From positions 1,165,026 through 1,229,025 of the forward strand of contig NZ_JAUFPK010000001.1 of the NCBI RefSeq assembly GCF_030409225.1: DNA of 64,000 bases. The letters are read 5' to 3'. Below the pieces are notes generated by a model. That model saw only the letters and a program-made list of their open reading frames with translations. It ran no database searches and had not been told where the DNA came from. This document shows positions 8,312 through 19,190 of this stretch, one piece after another (the first letter of the stretch is position 1; the number at the start of each line of letters is the position of its first letter). The position numbers and the translations under genes are program-made. The DNA is from Aquisalimonas lutea (GTDB taxonomy: Bacteria; Pseudomonadota; Gammaproteobacteria; Nitrococcales; Aquisalimonadaceae).

Positions 8312-9610
8312 TCAGTTGGGAGACCAGGCCGGCTCACGGAGCGTGCGGCCTTCCGTTGCCATGATGTTGCGTGCGCTGCCGAACAGGGAGGCCGTGCCGA
8401 GCACCCCGGTACCATTCTGCTGCGTGGCGTAGACCACCATGGCGCCGTTGGGCGCGAAGCTCGGGCTCTCGTCCTGCGGCCCGTCGCTGAGCACCTCGAA
8501 GCGGTCGCTGTCCAGGTACTGCACGGCGATGCGGAAGCCCTGGTCCGTCCGGTGCACCATCGCCAGCCGGTCGCCCGAGGGCGAGATGTCCGGCGAGGCG
8601 TTGTAGTTGCCCTGGTACGTGACGCGCTCGACGCTGTCGCCGTTGATGTCGGTGCGATAGATCTGCGGGCTGCCGCCGCGGTCCGAGGTGAAGTAGAGCT
8701 GCTCGCCGTCCGGGCCCCAGACCGCCTCGGTGTCGATGCCGAAGTGATCGGTGACCCGGCGGGTCTGTCCGCTTTCCACGTCCAGGATGTAGACGTCCGT
8801 CTGGCCGTCCCGGGACAACGTGATGGCCAGGCGCGAGCCGTCGGGGGACCAGGACGGGGCGCTGTTGAGCCCCTCGAAGCTGGCGATGGCGCGCCGCTCC
8901 CCGGAGCGCACGTTCTGGACGTAGATCTCCGAGCGCCGGCCCTCGAAGGAGACGTAGGCCAGGCGCTCGCGATCCGGGGACCACGCCGGCGACAGCAGCG
9001 GCCGGGACGAGCTCAGGATGGACTGCGGATCGTGGCCGTCGGCGTCGGCGACCACCAGGTGGTATTCGCGGTCGTCGCCCTCGCCGTCCACCGCCACGTA
9101 CGCCATCATGGTGTTGAAGGCACCGGGTCGGCCGAGCAGCTCTTCGTAGATGTTGTCGCTGATCACGTGGGCCAGGGTGCGCAGGGAGTCCTGGCCGACG
9201 TTGTAGCTGCGGCCGAGCAGGCGCTCGCCGGTGTAGACGTCCAGCAGCTCGTAGCGGACGCGGTAGCCGTCGTCGCTCCGGCTGCCGGAGCCGATCACCA
9301 GGTTGTCCACGCCCAGGGCGCGCCAGTTCTCGTAGCGCACCTCGTCGCTGCGCGTGGGGTTGTCGATGAACTCCTCCGGCGGCAGCGGATCGAACTGGCC
9401 GCTGCGCAACAGGTTGGCCCGGATGATGGCGCCGATGTCCTCGGGCAGCTCGTTGCCGTCGTCACCGAACTCGGCCACGGCGATGGGCAGGGCCGCCTCG
9501 GCGCCCCGGGTGATCTCGACCACCAGCTCGTCGGCCTGCACGGGCCCCGAGAGCAGCGCGAGCGCCGCGATTGTGCCTGCCAGGCGTTGCAATCTTGTCA
9601 GCATGTTCAT
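8312..9610 (-). CDS. tolB: Tol-Pal system beta-propeller protein TolB
   Basis: A periplasmic component that binds Pal and the TolA C-terminus. The 432-residue protein has a signal peptide (cleavage expected after PVQA, residue about 26), an N-terminal alpha/beta domain to about residue 165, then a six-bladed propeller with repeated SPDG/WSPDR-type WD-like motifs (for example APSWSPDGSRLAITLS). It overlaps tolA by 4 bp (ATGA), indicating translational coupling. Length and repeats are standard for TolB. Confidence 0.97.
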   Translation of the reverse strand: MNMLTRLQRLAGTIAALALLSGPVQADELVVEITRGAEAALPIAVAEFGDDGNELPEDIGAIIRANLLRSGQFDPLPPEEFIDNPTRSDEVRYENWRALGVDNLVIGSGSRSDDGYRVRYELLDVYTGERLLGRSYNVGQDSLRTLAHVISDNIYEELLGRPGAFNTMMAYVAVDGEGDDREYHLVVADADGHDPQSILSSSRPLLSPAWSPDRERLAYVSFEGRRSEIYVQNVRSGERRAIASFEGLNSAPSWSPDGSRLAITLSRDGQTDVYILDVESGQTRRVTDHFGIDTEAVWGPDGEQLYFTSDRGGSPQIYRTDINGDSVERVTYQGNYNASPDISPSGDRLAMVHRTDQGFRIAVQYLDSDRFEVLSDGPQDESPSFAPNGAMVVYATQQNGTGVLGTASLFGSARNIMATEGRTLREPAWSPN

Positions 9611-10623
9611 CCGTCCGGGGTGAATCGAAAAACGAAATTGTTCAGGCCGGCGCGCCGGAAGATTTCCTCATTATCCGGGACTGTCAGCGGCGATGCACGG
9701 TGAATGGCGTTCTCGGCGGAGCGGTCGAAGGACGGGCTGCCGCTGCTGCGCCTGATTTCCGTGCTGATCACCTCGCCGTCGGCGCGCAGGCGCACCCGGA
9801 CATCGGCGCTCAGCCCCCGGTCGGAGCCCGGCGGCCGGGTCCAGGCGCTCTCCACCTCCCGCTGCCAGATGCTTGCCAGCCGGCTGGTGGCCCGTTCCGC
9901 CCGGCGCTGCAGCTGCTCCTCCCGGGCCTCGCGCTGGAGTGCTTCCTCGCGCTCCCGCTCTGCCTGCTCCTCCGCCCGGCGCCGCTCCTCTTCACGGCGT
10001 CGCTGCTCGGCCTCTTCCTGCCGTCGCCGCTCGGCTTCCTCCTCCATCTGCCGCTGGCGTTCCGCCTCCTCCTGCCGGCGCCGTTCTTCCTCGCGCCGCT
10101 GCCGCTCGGCCTCTTCCTGCCGGCGTTGCTCCTCCTCGCGGCGCTGCTGCTCGGCTTCTTCCTGCCGGCGCCGCTCGGCTTCCCGGCGCTGGCGCTCCGC
10201 CTCCTCTCGCTGGCGTCGCTGCTCGGCCTGCTCCTGCTCCCGCTGGCGCCGCAGCTCGGCCTCGCGCTGCGCGCGCTCCTGCGCCTCCTGCTGGCGTTGC
10301 TCTTCCAGGCGCCGGCGCTCTTCGGCTTCACGCTGCCGTTGCTGCTCGGCCTGGCGCTGCCGCTCCGCCTCGGCCTGCTGCCGGCGGCGCGCCTCCTCGG
10401 CCTGCTCGCGCGCTGCCTGCTCGGCGCGGCGCTGCTCCCGGATGGGCTCCATGACCGACTGCTCGTTCACGGCCACGGCGTTGATGATCTCCGGGGTCTC
10501 CCGCGGCTGCACCACGGACGGACCGCTGATCTGGATGCCGATCACCGCGAACGCCACCATGTGCACCACCACCGAGTAGATGACGTAGCGCCAGGTGGAC
10601 AGCATCTCCAGCAGGTCGCGCAT
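9607..10623 (-). CDS. tolA: Cell envelope integrity protein TolA
   Basis: TolA bridges the inner membrane TolQR motor and outer membrane Pal/TolB. The 338-residue protein has one N-terminal membrane helix (about residues 10-32), a very long uninterrupted Glu/Arg/Gln/Ala helix (about 60-245) and a C-terminal globular domain of the TonB-like fold ending in VFRFTPDG. The helix repeats the unit RRRQEEAERQ many times, making this stretch of DNA internally repetitive. It lies between tolR and tolB. Confidence 0.95.
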   Translation of the reverse strand: MRDLLEMLSTWRYVIYSVVVHMVAFAVIGIQISGPSVVQPRETPEIINAVAVNEQSVMEPIREQRRAEQAAREQAEEARRRQQAEAERQRQAEQQRQREAEERRRLEEQRQQEAQERAQREAELRRQREQEQAEQRRQREEAERQRREAERRRQEEAEQQRREEEQRRQEEAERQRREEERRRQEEAERQRQMEEEAERRRQEEAEQRRREEERRRAEEQAEREREEALQREAREEQLQRRAERATSRLASIWQREVESAWTRPPGSDRGLSADVRVRLRADGEVISTEIRRSSGSPSFDRSAENAIHRASPLTVPDNEEIFRRAGLNNFVFRFTPDG

Positions 10624-10639
10624 GGCTCGGATCCCGGTC

Positions 10640-11074
10640 CTAGTCGTCGTCCGCGGATGGTCGCGTCATCATGCCGACCTGGGGCACGCCCGCGCGCTGG
10701 AGCATGGCCATGGCGTCGAGAATGCGCCCGTAGCGCACGGCCTCGTCGCCCCGGACCAGCACGGGGGTGTCCGGATTGTTGCGCATGACCCGGCTGACCA
10801 GGTCGGTGACCTCCTCGGCGCTGACCGGCTTGTCCGGGTCGCTGCCGATACTGACCGTGAGCTCGCCGTCCCGGTTCACGGTAACGATCACCGGATCCTC
10901 GGCGTCCTGGGGTAGCGGCTCGGCATCGGCCTGGGGCAGGTCCACGTCCACGCCCTGGTAGAGCAGCGGGGCGGTGACCATGAAGATCACCAGCAGCACG
11001 AGCATCACGTCGATGTACGGCACGACGTTGATCTCGGCCATGGGTTTGCGCTTGGTTCGCTGGGCGCGACGCAT
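10640..11074 (-). CDS. tolR: Biopolymer transport protein TolR (ExbD family)
   Basis: An inner membrane partner of TolQ in the proton-driven Tol motor. The 144-residue protein has the ExbD/TolR hallmark PYIDVMLVLLVIFMVTAP (about residues 19-36), with the essential membrane Asp at about residue 21. A periplasmic domain follows. The gene is 2 bp from tolQ and 16 bp from tolA. Confidence 0.97.
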   Translation of the reverse strand: MRRAQRTKRKPMAEINVVPYIDVMLVLLVIFMVTAPLLYQGVDVDLPQADAEPLPQDAEDPVIVTVNRDGELTVSIGSDPDKPVSAEEVTDLVSRVMRNNPDTPVLVRGDEAVRYGRILDAMAMLQRAGVPQVGMMTRPSADDD

Positions 11075-11076
11075 CG

Positions 11077-11767
<691 letters not shown>

Positions 11768-11778
<11 letters not shown>

Positions 11779-12181
11779 GCTGCATCTCCGCTCGGATCGT
11801 TTCGGGAATGGGGCGCGGCGCGAACCGTTCATCGATGCACGCCACGGTCAGCTCCGCCTCGCACAGCGGCGGTGCCCGGCCGTCCGCCAGGATCCGCTGC
11901 CGGAAACCGGCGCTGGCCCGGCGGGCGGTGACGACCTCGCAGGTGACCTGCAACAGGTCGTCGAAGCGCGCGGGCCGGTGGAAGCGAACCTTCATGTCGT
12001 GGACCACGAAGACGAGACCGTGTTCACGGCGCAGGCGGTCCTGGTTGACACCGAGGGCGCGGAGCCACTCGGTCCGGGCCCGCTCGAAGAACCGCAGATA
12101 GTTGGCGTGGTAGACGACGCCGCCGGCATCGGTGTCCTCATAGTAGACGCGCACGGGCCAACTGAAACCGGTCTCGCTCAC
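11768..12181 (-). CDS. ybgC: Tol-Pal-associated acyl-CoA thioesterase YbgC
   Basis: A hotdog-fold thioesterase encoded at the head of tol-pal operons; the E. coli enzyme acts on short-chain acyl-CoA and associates with phospholipid synthesis enzymes. The 137-residue protein has the motif VYYEDTDAGGVVYHANYLRFFERARTEWL split across residues about 10-38, with the catalytic Asp in YEDTD. A GTG start at 12181 is chosen: it gives normal family length and has AGAGG 7 bases upstream. Two GlrR-type operator dyads lie 125-208 bp upstream. Confidence 0.94.
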
Positions 12182-12305
12182 GGGCTGCCTCTTGTCGGGT
12201 GGCGTTCGCTGGCCGCCACCGGAGTGGCCATGGCCGAGCGCGTCCAATGTAAAGCCATCCCCGGGGGGCGACAACCGCCGGGCGTGTTCGCAGGCTCCAG
12301 GACCC

Positions 12306-12323
12306 TGTCGCCCGGCGGCGACA
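12306..12323 (-). promoter_or_regulatory. GlrR-type activator site (proximal dyad)
   Basis: Perfect palindrome TGTCGCCCGGCGGCGACA, that is TGTC-N10-GACA, the consensus reported for E. coli GlrR (QseF) sites upstream of glmY. It lies between glrR and the ybgC-tol operon, upstream of the latter. A weaker third copy (TGTC-N10-GATG) lies at 12256-12273. A terminator hairpin for glrR is the alternative reading, but no T-run follows. Confidence 0.5.
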
Positions 12324-12371
12324 GAAATGGCCCGGTAGAGCCTCCGGCCCGGGCCAGTGGCGCGGTTCCGG

Positions 12372-12389
12372 TGTCGCCGTCGGGCGACA
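12372..12389 (-). promoter_or_regulatory. GlrR-type activator site (distal dyad)
   Basis: Second perfect TGTC-N10-GACA palindrome, TGTCGCCGTCGGGCGACA, starting 66 bp from the proximal copy and 9 bp beyond the glrR stop codon. E. coli glmY also has three such sites upstream of a sigma54 promoter. No convincing -24/-12 element was found; the best, TGGC-N7-TGGA near 12241-12256, has a mismatch in the GC of the -12 box. Confidence 0.5.
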
Positions 12390-12397
12390 CGGCGCGC

Positions 12398-13762
<1,365 letters not shown>

Positions 13763-13842
13763 GTCGATCTCCTGCGTACTGCTGGCCCGGGAGCCAGGAC
13801 CGTTTCCGTGCGCCGCTGCGGTCGCCCGGCGGACGCGGCCGG

Positions 13843-14418
13843 CTAGTCCTGGTCCCGTTCAATAATGCTGCGTTCAATGGACTTCAGCGCCTCGAGCTGC
13901 TCTTCGAGATTCTGATTCCTTGTACGCTGCTCCCCGAGCTGTTGTTCCAGTTCCGCGATGCGTGTGCGGCTGGACGCCCGCTGCAGGTGTGCGTCATGCA
14001 GGATGGATGCCAACGCTGCGCGCACCGGGGTATCGCCGGTGTGGTCCGTGCATGCGGCCAGTCCCGCCAGGGCCTCGTCGGAGAGCGACTGTTCGCCCTC
14101 GGAGGCCCGTGTCACAAGGGCCAGGCGCACATGGTCATTGGTGCATACCGGGGCGGAGACGGCCTCCTCCAGGCGGCCGCGCTCGGCCTCCAGGGTGAGC
14201 TCGTCCATGGCGTCGACCATCAGGGCATAGTCCAGAAGGCCGTCGGTCGCGGGCTGCTCGTCGCCTTCCGGCGACAGGTGGCAGTAGTCCGCCGTTTCAC
14301 ACCAGTGCTCCGTCATGGCCTGGCAGCCGCCGAGAAGCAGCGGCAGCAGAAGCCACGCCAGCCTGTGCCGCGCTCCGGTCTTCCGCTTGTCGCGCACCCA
14401 TCCGGTTGTGTTGCTCAT
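13843..14418 (-). CDS. qseG: QseG-like outer membrane lipoprotein
   Basis: A small lipoprotein between sensor kinase and regulator. In E. coli QseG (YfhG) sits in the outer membrane and stimulates the kinase. This 191-residue product has a basic N-terminus, a hydrophobic stretch and the lipobox LLLGGC (Cys about residue 32). A Cys-containing segment follows, then a long C-terminal coiled coil (about 140-190, ELEQQLGEQRTRNQNLEEQ). Sequence is poorly conserved in this family; the identification rests mainly on lipobox, coiled coil and position. Its end overlaps the start of nothing; 80 bp separate it from glrR, and its start overlaps the glrK stop by 4 bp. Confidence 0.8.
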   Translation of the reverse strand: MSNTTGWVRDKRKTGARHRLAWLLLPLLLGGCQAMTEHWCETADYCHLSPEGDEQPATDGLLDYALMVDAMDELTLEAERGRLEEAVSAPVCTNDHVRLALVTRASEGEQSLSDEALAGLAACTDHTGDTPVRAALASILHDAHLQRASSRTRIAELEQQLGEQRTRNQNLEEQLEALKSIERSIIERDQD

Positions 14419-15860
14419 GGATCGACTCGCTGTGCGTCCAGGGGGATTTCGACCCGGATCGTCGTGCCGCTGGTCTCGCCGGGCTGCAGCCGGATCCGTC
14501 CGCCGTGGGCCTCGGCGTACTCCCGGGCGATGGACAGGCCCAGGCCGGAGCCCTTGACGTAGCCCTCCGCACGGGTCCGGCCCTGGAAGAAGGCATCGAA
14601 CACGGCCTCGTGCTCCTCCAGCGGGATGCCGGGCCCGTCGTCGGTGACGGTCAGCGCCACCTGCCCCCCTTCCCGCGCAAGAGAGACGTGGATGCGCCCA
14701 CCTGTAGGGGAGAATTTCACGGCATTCGACAGCAGGTTGTCCACAATCGTGCGCAGCTTCTCCGCATCCGCCCGCAGATGCAGATCCTGCAGCTCGGTCT
14801 GCAGATGGAGGTCTTTCGACAGCATGGCAGGTTTGTGGTTGCGTGCGACCTCTTCGATCAGGGGGGCAAGGCGGGTGCGGCCGAGCTCCAGGCTCTCCGC
14901 CGTATCCCGGGCGGTGCTGAAGTTCAGCAGGTCATCGATCAGGCGCTGCAGCTGCTGCGTGTTGCCGGTGATGATCTCGGCGATCTCCTGCTGCTCCCGG
15001 TTGAGCTCTCCCACGGACGGGTCCCCGAGCAGGTCGCCGCCCTCGCGGATGGCCGTCAGCGGTGTCTTGAGCTCGTGGGAGACGTGCCGCAGGAAGCGCG
15101 TCTTCTGCTCCTCCAGCTCCAGCAGGCGCTGGCGCAGCCAGTCCAGGCGTTCGCCGACGTACTGCAGGTCCTGCGGACCGCGAACCCGGATGGGCTTGTG
15201 GAAATCGCCGTCGCCGAGCCGCCGGATGATGTGGTCCAGCTGCCGGATGGGCCGCGCGATGAGCGTGGTGAAAAAGCCCACGGAGATGATCGTCAGCGGC
15301 CCCAGGGCCAGCGCCAGCCAGAACAGCAGCTGCTGCGCCGTGGCGGCGGTATCCCGCATGGTGCGGACCTCGCGGTCCACCATGCGGTTGCTCCCGGAGA
15401 GGACTTCCTGGCTGATCTGCGTCAGCGACATGAACTCCTGGGCCAGGGCGAGCTGGTCCACGTCCGAGGTCTCGGAGGCGGTGATACGCTCGAAGATCGC
15501 CGCCTCCGCCTCGGCCAGGTCGTCCACGTTCTCCCGGTGGGCATTGTCCAGGGGCAGCCGGTGGAGCCGCTCGATGGTCTCCTGGAACTGCTCGTGGGTG
15601 GAGCGCACGTTCTCGAGCAGCTCTTCCTCCTCCAGGATCAGGTACTGGCGGCCGCTGCGCTCCATGGTGGTGAGCAGGTCGTTGAGCTGGCGGCTGGCGG
15701 TGATCGCCTGCACGGCCTGGTAGACGGCATGCTGGCTCTGGTTGGCGAGCCGGTCCACGTACAGGCCGGCGTAGCCCAGCGCGATGATCAGCGGCAGGCT
15801 GACGAACCCGAACCCGTAAAGGATCAGCTTCAGCGTGGATTTCGGCTGGTACAGGCTCAT
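14415..15860 (-). CDS. glrK: Sensor histidine kinase GlrK (QseE)
   Basis: An inner membrane sensor of envelope stress that phosphorylates GlrR. The 481-residue protein has membrane helices at about residues 12-32 and 178-200 flanking a helical periplasmic sensor. A HAMP region follows (about 200-250), then HisKA with the phospho-acceptor His262 in VSHELKTPLTAI and an HATPase domain with N-box, DDGPGI and GLGLSIAREY. It is the first gene of the glrK-qseG-glrR unit and overlaps qseG by 4 bp. The next gene upstream is ruvB, which ends 14 bp away, so read-through from ruvAB is possible. Confidence 0.92.
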   Translation of the reverse strand: MSLYQPKSTLKLILYGFGFVSLPLIIALGYAGLYVDRLANQSQHAVYQAVQAITASRQLNDLLTTMERSGRQYLILEEEELLENVRSTHEQFQETIERLHRLPLDNAHRENVDDLAEAEAAIFERITASETSDVDQLALAQEFMSLTQISQEVLSGSNRMVDREVRTMRDTAATAQQLLFWLALALGPLTIISVGFFTTLIARPIRQLDHIIRRLGDGDFHKPIRVRGPQDLQYVGERLDWLRQRLLELEEQKTRFLRHVSHELKTPLTAIREGGDLLGDPSVGELNREQQEIAEIITGNTQQLQRLIDDLLNFSTARDTAESLELGRTRLAPLIEEVARNHKPAMLSKDLHLQTELQDLHLRADAEKLRTIVDNLLSNAVKFSPTGGRIHVSLAREGGQVALTVTDDGPGIPLEEHEAVFDAFFQGRTRAEGYVKGSGLGLSIAREYAEAHGGRIRLQPGETSGTTIRVEIPLDAQRVDP

Positions 15861-15874
15861 GGCGGTGCGCCCGG

Positions 15875-16930
15875 TCAGGGGGTGTCGGTACTGCCGGAGA
15901 ACAGGTCCCCGGTGGGCGCCTCGCTGCCCGGCGGCGGGGCCAGGCCGAAATGGCGGTAGGCGCTGGCGGTGGCCATCCGGCCCCGGGGCGTGCGCATCAT
16001 GTAGCCCTGCTGGATGAGAAACGGCTCCAGCACTTCCTCGATGGTGCCGCGTTCCTCGCCGATGGCCGCCGCCAGGTTGTCCACGCCCACCGGGCCGCCG
16101 TCGAACTTCTCGATGATGGTCTGCAGCAGCCGCCGGTCCTGGTCGTCGAAGCCGGTCTGGTCCACGTTGAGCAGGCGCAGGGCCTGGTCCGCCACGGTCC
16201 CCGTCACCCGGCCGTCGGCGCGCACCTCGGCATAGTCGCGCACCCGCCGCAGAAGGCGGTTGGCGATCCGGGGCGTGCCCCGGGACCGGCGCGCGATCTC
16301 CCGGGCGCCGTCGTCGTCGATGCTCAGCGCCAGCAGGTGGGCCGAGCGCGCCACGATTCCGGCCAGGTCGTCCTCGCCGTAGTATTCCAGCCGCTGGGTG
16401 ATGCCGAAGCGCGCCCGCAGCGGCGCGGTCAGCAGGCCCGCCCGGGTGGTCGCGCCCACCAGGGTGAACGGCGGCAGGTCCAGCTTGATGGAGCGTGCGG
16501 TGGGGCCCTCGCCGATCATGATGTCGATCTTGTGGTCTTCCATGGCCGGGTAGAGGACCTCTTCCACCACGGCGCTCAGGCGGTGGACCTCGTCGACGAA
16601 CAGCACGTCGTAGGGTTCCAGGTTGGTGAGCAGCGCCGCCAGGTCGCCGGCCTTCTCCAGCACCGGACCGGACGTCTGGCGCAGGTTCACGCCCATCTCG
16701 TGGGCAATGATGTGCGCCAGGGTCGTCTTGCCCAGGCCCGGCGGGCCGAAGATCAGCAGGTGATCCAGGGCGTCCCCGCGGCGGCGGGCCGCCTCGATGA
16801 AGATCTCCATCTGCTCGCGTACCACCGGCTGGCCCACGTAGTCGGCCAGCTGCTTCGGCCGGATGGCCCGGTCCAGCGCTTCGTCTTCCGGTGACGCGTT
16901 GGCGGTGACGACACGGTCGGGTTCGATCAT
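15875..16930 (-). CDS. ruvB: Holliday junction branch migration ATPase RuvB
   Basis: Hexameric motor of the RuvAB complex that moves Holliday junctions. The 351-residue protein has Walker [13 protein letters not shown] (about residues 64-75), Walker B with DEVHRL, sensor 1 GATTRAGLL and a winged-helix end ([15 protein letters not shown]). The start [10 protein letters not shown] fits the family. It lies directly after ruvA. All functional motifs are intact. Confidence 0.98.
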   Translation of the reverse strand: MIEPDRVVTANASPEDEALDRAIRPKQLADYVGQPVVREQMEIFIEAARRRGDALDHLLIFGPPGLGKTTLAHIIAHEMGVNLRQTSGPVLEKAGDLAALLTNLEPYDVLFVDEVHRLSAVVEEVLYPAMEDHKIDIMIGEGPTARSIKLDLPPFTLVGATTRAGLLTAPLRARFGITQRLEYYGEDDLAGIVARSAHLLALSIDDDGAREIARRSRGTPRIANRLLRRVRDYAEVRADGRVTGTVADQALRLLNVDQTGFDDQDRRLLQTIIEKFDGGPVGVDNLAAAIGEERGTIEEVLEPFLIQQGYMMRTPRGRMATASAYRHFGLAPPPGSEAPTGDLFSGSTDTP

Positions 16931-16962
16931 GAGGCCGTCCTGAGCTGGAGTCTCGAGGCTCC

Positions 16963-17565
16963 CTATCTTACGGATTTTTGCAGGGCTCTGCGGATGAGTT
17001 CTTCACTGGCGAGCCCGGGCTCGCCGGCGTTGTCCACCAGGCGCGCCGCCTCGGCCTGCTTGTAGCCCAGCGCCACCAGGGCGCTGACCGCCTCGGCCAC
17101 GGCGCCGTCGGCGGCCGGCGCCGCGCTGGTGCTGTCCGCGACCGGCGCGACGCCGCCGACCAGGGCCTTGACCCGGCCTTCCATCTCGATGACCAGCCGC
17201 TCGGCGGTCTTGCGGCCAACCCCCGGTATGCGGGTCAGCGGCGTGGCATCCTGCTGCTGCAGGCACTGGATGAAATCCTCCACCCGCATGCCGGACAGCA
17301 GCGTGAGCGCCAGCTTGGGGCCGACACCGTTGACCCGGATGAGGGCGCGGAACAGCTCCCGCTCCCGGCCCGAGCCGAAGCCGTAGAGGGTGTGCCCGTC
17401 CTCGCGCACCACCAGATGCGTGTGCAGGGTGACCTGCTCGCCCACCGCGGGCAGCTCGTAGAAGGTCGACAGCGGCGCCTGGACCTCGTAGCCCACGCCG
17501 TGGACATCCACCAGCAGGTCCGGGGCCTGCTTCGCCGCCAGCGTGCCCATGAGGCGTCCGATCAT
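16963..17565 (-). CDS. ruvA: Holliday junction DNA helicase subunit RuvA
   Basis: DNA-binding tetramer that recruits RuvB to Holliday junctions. The 200-residue product begins [10 protein letters not shown], the family start. It carries the OB domain, two helix-hairpin-helix motifs ([16 protein letters not shown] and [16 protein letters not shown], about residues 75-125) and a C-terminal RuvB-binding domain (about 155-200). It overlaps ruvC by 4 bp. Confidence 0.98.
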   Translation of the reverse strand: MIGRLMGTLAAKQAPDLLVDVHGVGYEVQAPLSTFYELPAVGEQVTLHTHLVVREDGHTLYGFGSGRERELFRALIRVNGVGPKLALTLLSGMRVEDFIQCLQQQDATPLTRIPGVGRKTAERLVIEMEGRVKALVGGVAPVADSTSAAPAADGAVAEAVSALVALGYKQAEAARLVDNAGEPGLASEELIRRALQKSVR

Positions 17566-18068
17566 GCGCGTCTCCCGCGGGTGTCCCGAATGCGTTGCTG
17601 CAAGGGGGTCTGGTGGACGTGACACAGCGCCACCGCCAGGGCGTCGGCGGCGTCCTCGGCGAGACGCCGGTCCATGCCCAGGAGCTGCCCCACCATGTGG
17701 GCGACCTGGGCCTTCTCCGCCGAGCCGGTGCCCACCAGCGCCTGCTTGACCGCCCGGGGCGTATACTCCGCCACCTCCAGGCCGCGGGTGGTCCCCGCGC
17801 ACAGCGCCGCGCCCCGGGCCTGGCCCAGCTTCAGGGCAGCGCTGACGTTCTTCTGCACGAACACCTGCTCCACGGCCATGAGCGCCGGCCGGTACTGCTC
17901 GATCAGCGCCACGAGGTCGGTGAAGATCACCCGCAGGCGCTCCGGAAACGCGGACGCCCCGGTGCGGATGACGCCGCTGTCCACGTAGGCGTAGCGGCCG
18001 GCCTCGGCGTCGACGATGCCGTACCCGGTCACGCGGGACCCGGGGTCGATGCCGAGTACGCGCGTCAT
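17562..18068 (-). CDS. ruvC: Holliday junction resolvase RuvC
   Basis: Endonuclease that cuts Holliday junctions symmetrically. The 168-residue protein starts [17 protein letters not shown] with the first catalytic Asp at residue 8. Further acidic residues are seen in AVEQVFV (Glu) and [12 protein letters not shown] (paired Asp near the C-terminus). It lies 9 bp after yebC and overlaps ruvA. Confidence 0.98.
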   Translation of the reverse strand: MTRVLGIDPGSRVTGYGIVDAEAGRYAYVDSGVIRTGASAFPERLRVIFTDLVALIEQYRPALMAVEQVFVQKNVSAALKLGQARGAALCAGTTRGLEVAEYTPRAVKQALVGTGSAEKAQVAHMVGQLLGMDRRLAEDAADALAVALCHVHQTPLQQRIRDTRGRRA

Positions 18069-18077
18069 GGGCCGGCC

Positions 18078-18821
18078 CTACGCCTGGGCGTAGGCCTCCT
18101 CGGCGATCTCCGCGTTGTGATAGACGCGCTGCACATCGTCAAGATCCTCCAGCCGCTCCAGCAGCTTGACCATGCGGACCGCGTCATCGCCCGCCAGGCT
18201 CACCGTCGTGGACGGGCGCATGGTGACCTCGGCATCGTCCGGCTCCAGGCCGCCGCTGACCAGCGTGTCGCGCACCTCGATGTAGGTGTCCGGCGTCGTG
18301 AGGACCTCGATGGAGCCGTCCTCGTTGGTGACGATGTCCTCGGCGCCGGCTTCCAGCGCCAGCTCCATGACCCGGTCCTCGTCCGTGCCCGGGGCGAAGG
18401 TAATGACCCCGGCGTGGGTGAACAGAAAGGCCACGGAGCCGTCCGTGCCCAGGTTGCCGCCGTGCTTGTTGAACGCGTGCCGGATCTCGGAGACGGTGCG
18501 GTTGCGGTTGTCGGTCATGGTCTCGACCATCACCGCGGCCCCGCCGGGGCCGTAGCCCTCGAACCGCGGCTCCTCGTAGTGGGCGTTCTCGTCCTGCCCG
18601 GCGGCGCGCTTGATGGCCCGCTCGATATTGTCCTTGGGCATGTTGACCGCCAGCGCGCGGTCCACTGCCAGGCGCAGGCGCGGGTTGGCGTCCGGGTCCG
18701 GCTCGCCGAGCCGGGCGGCGACGGTGATCTCCCGGATCATCTTGGTGAAGATCTTGCCGCGCTTGGCGTCCTGCGCCTTCTTCTTGTGCTTGATGTTGGC
18801 CCACTTGCTGTGACCTGCCAT
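18078..18821 (-). CDS. yebC: YebC/PmpR family protein
   Basis: A 247-residue YebC/PmpR protein. Members act as DNA-binding regulators or, as shown for some homologues, help ribosomes through proline-rich stretches. The family N-terminus [27 protein letters not shown] is present, followed by the three-domain alpha/beta body. It heads the yebC-ruvC-ruvA-ruvB operon, the common order. A strong stem-loop lies 28 bp upstream of its start. Confidence 0.96.
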   Translation of the reverse strand: MAGHSKWANIKHKKKAQDAKRGKIFTKMIREITVAARLGEPDPDANPRLRLAVDRALAVNMPKDNIERAIKRAAGQDENAHYEEPRFEGYGPGGAAVMVETMTDNRNRTVSEIRHAFNKHGGNLGTDGSVAFLFTHAGVITFAPGTDEDRVMELALEAGAEDIVTNEDGSIEVLTTPDTYIEVRDTLVSGGLEPDDAEVTMRPSTTVSLAGDDAVRMVKLLERLEDLDDVQRVYHNAEIAEEAYAQA

Positions 18822-19190
18822 GCCACTCCCTCGATTCGTGCCGGTTCCGGGCCGCCTGCGGCACCGGCGCAGGCGGCCCCTGCCTGGTGCGGGAGCTTAC
18901 TAGTGTCGTGCCCCGCAGAAAACTTGCCATTGTCCGCGCCGCGGCGGGCCGGGGTCGCCCGGCCGCTGACGCGAAGTATTGCATCCGGGGCCGAGAGGGC
19001 CTAGTCTTGAGGTGACGTCGCCGTCATGTTTTGCCCGTCGTCGACGCGAGGGGCAGCCGCAAATGCCGGTGCAGCAAGGGTGGCGGCGTGGAAAATAACT
19101 GAATCAGTGCTCATTTCCGGCTGCACAGGCGGGGACTGGAAGCACTTCACATAAGGCGATACCCAGCTGTATGCCAGGGAGGAGAGGACC
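18822..19190. other. Divergent intergenic region yebC / ABC importer
   Basis: 369 bp without a supportable gene. It holds the stem-loop at 18849-18879 and a weak candidate promoter for the importer, TTGCAT (18979-18984), 17-base spacer, TAGTCT (19002-19007). Short open frames here are shadows with no ribosome site or recognisable product. Confidence 0.4.
18849..18879. other. Strong stem-loop upstream of yebC
   Basis: Twelve-bp perfect stem (GGGCCGCCTGCG / CGCAGGCGGCCC) with a 7-base loop. It would lie in the yebC leader if transcription starts upstream; it has no T-run on either strand, so it is not a typical intrinsic terminator. Confidence 0.5.

Noticed and set aside
9900-10460. Tandem repeat DNA within tolA considered as a CRISPR or minisatellite
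   Set aside because: The periodicity comes from codons for the Arg/Glu/Gln helix of TolA domain II; there are no spacers and the frame is fully open.
12241-12256. Sigma54 promoter TGGC-N7-TGGA upstream of ybgC
   Set aside because: The -24 half is good, but the -12 half lacks the GC dinucleotide that is nearly invariant; not listed as a promoter feature.
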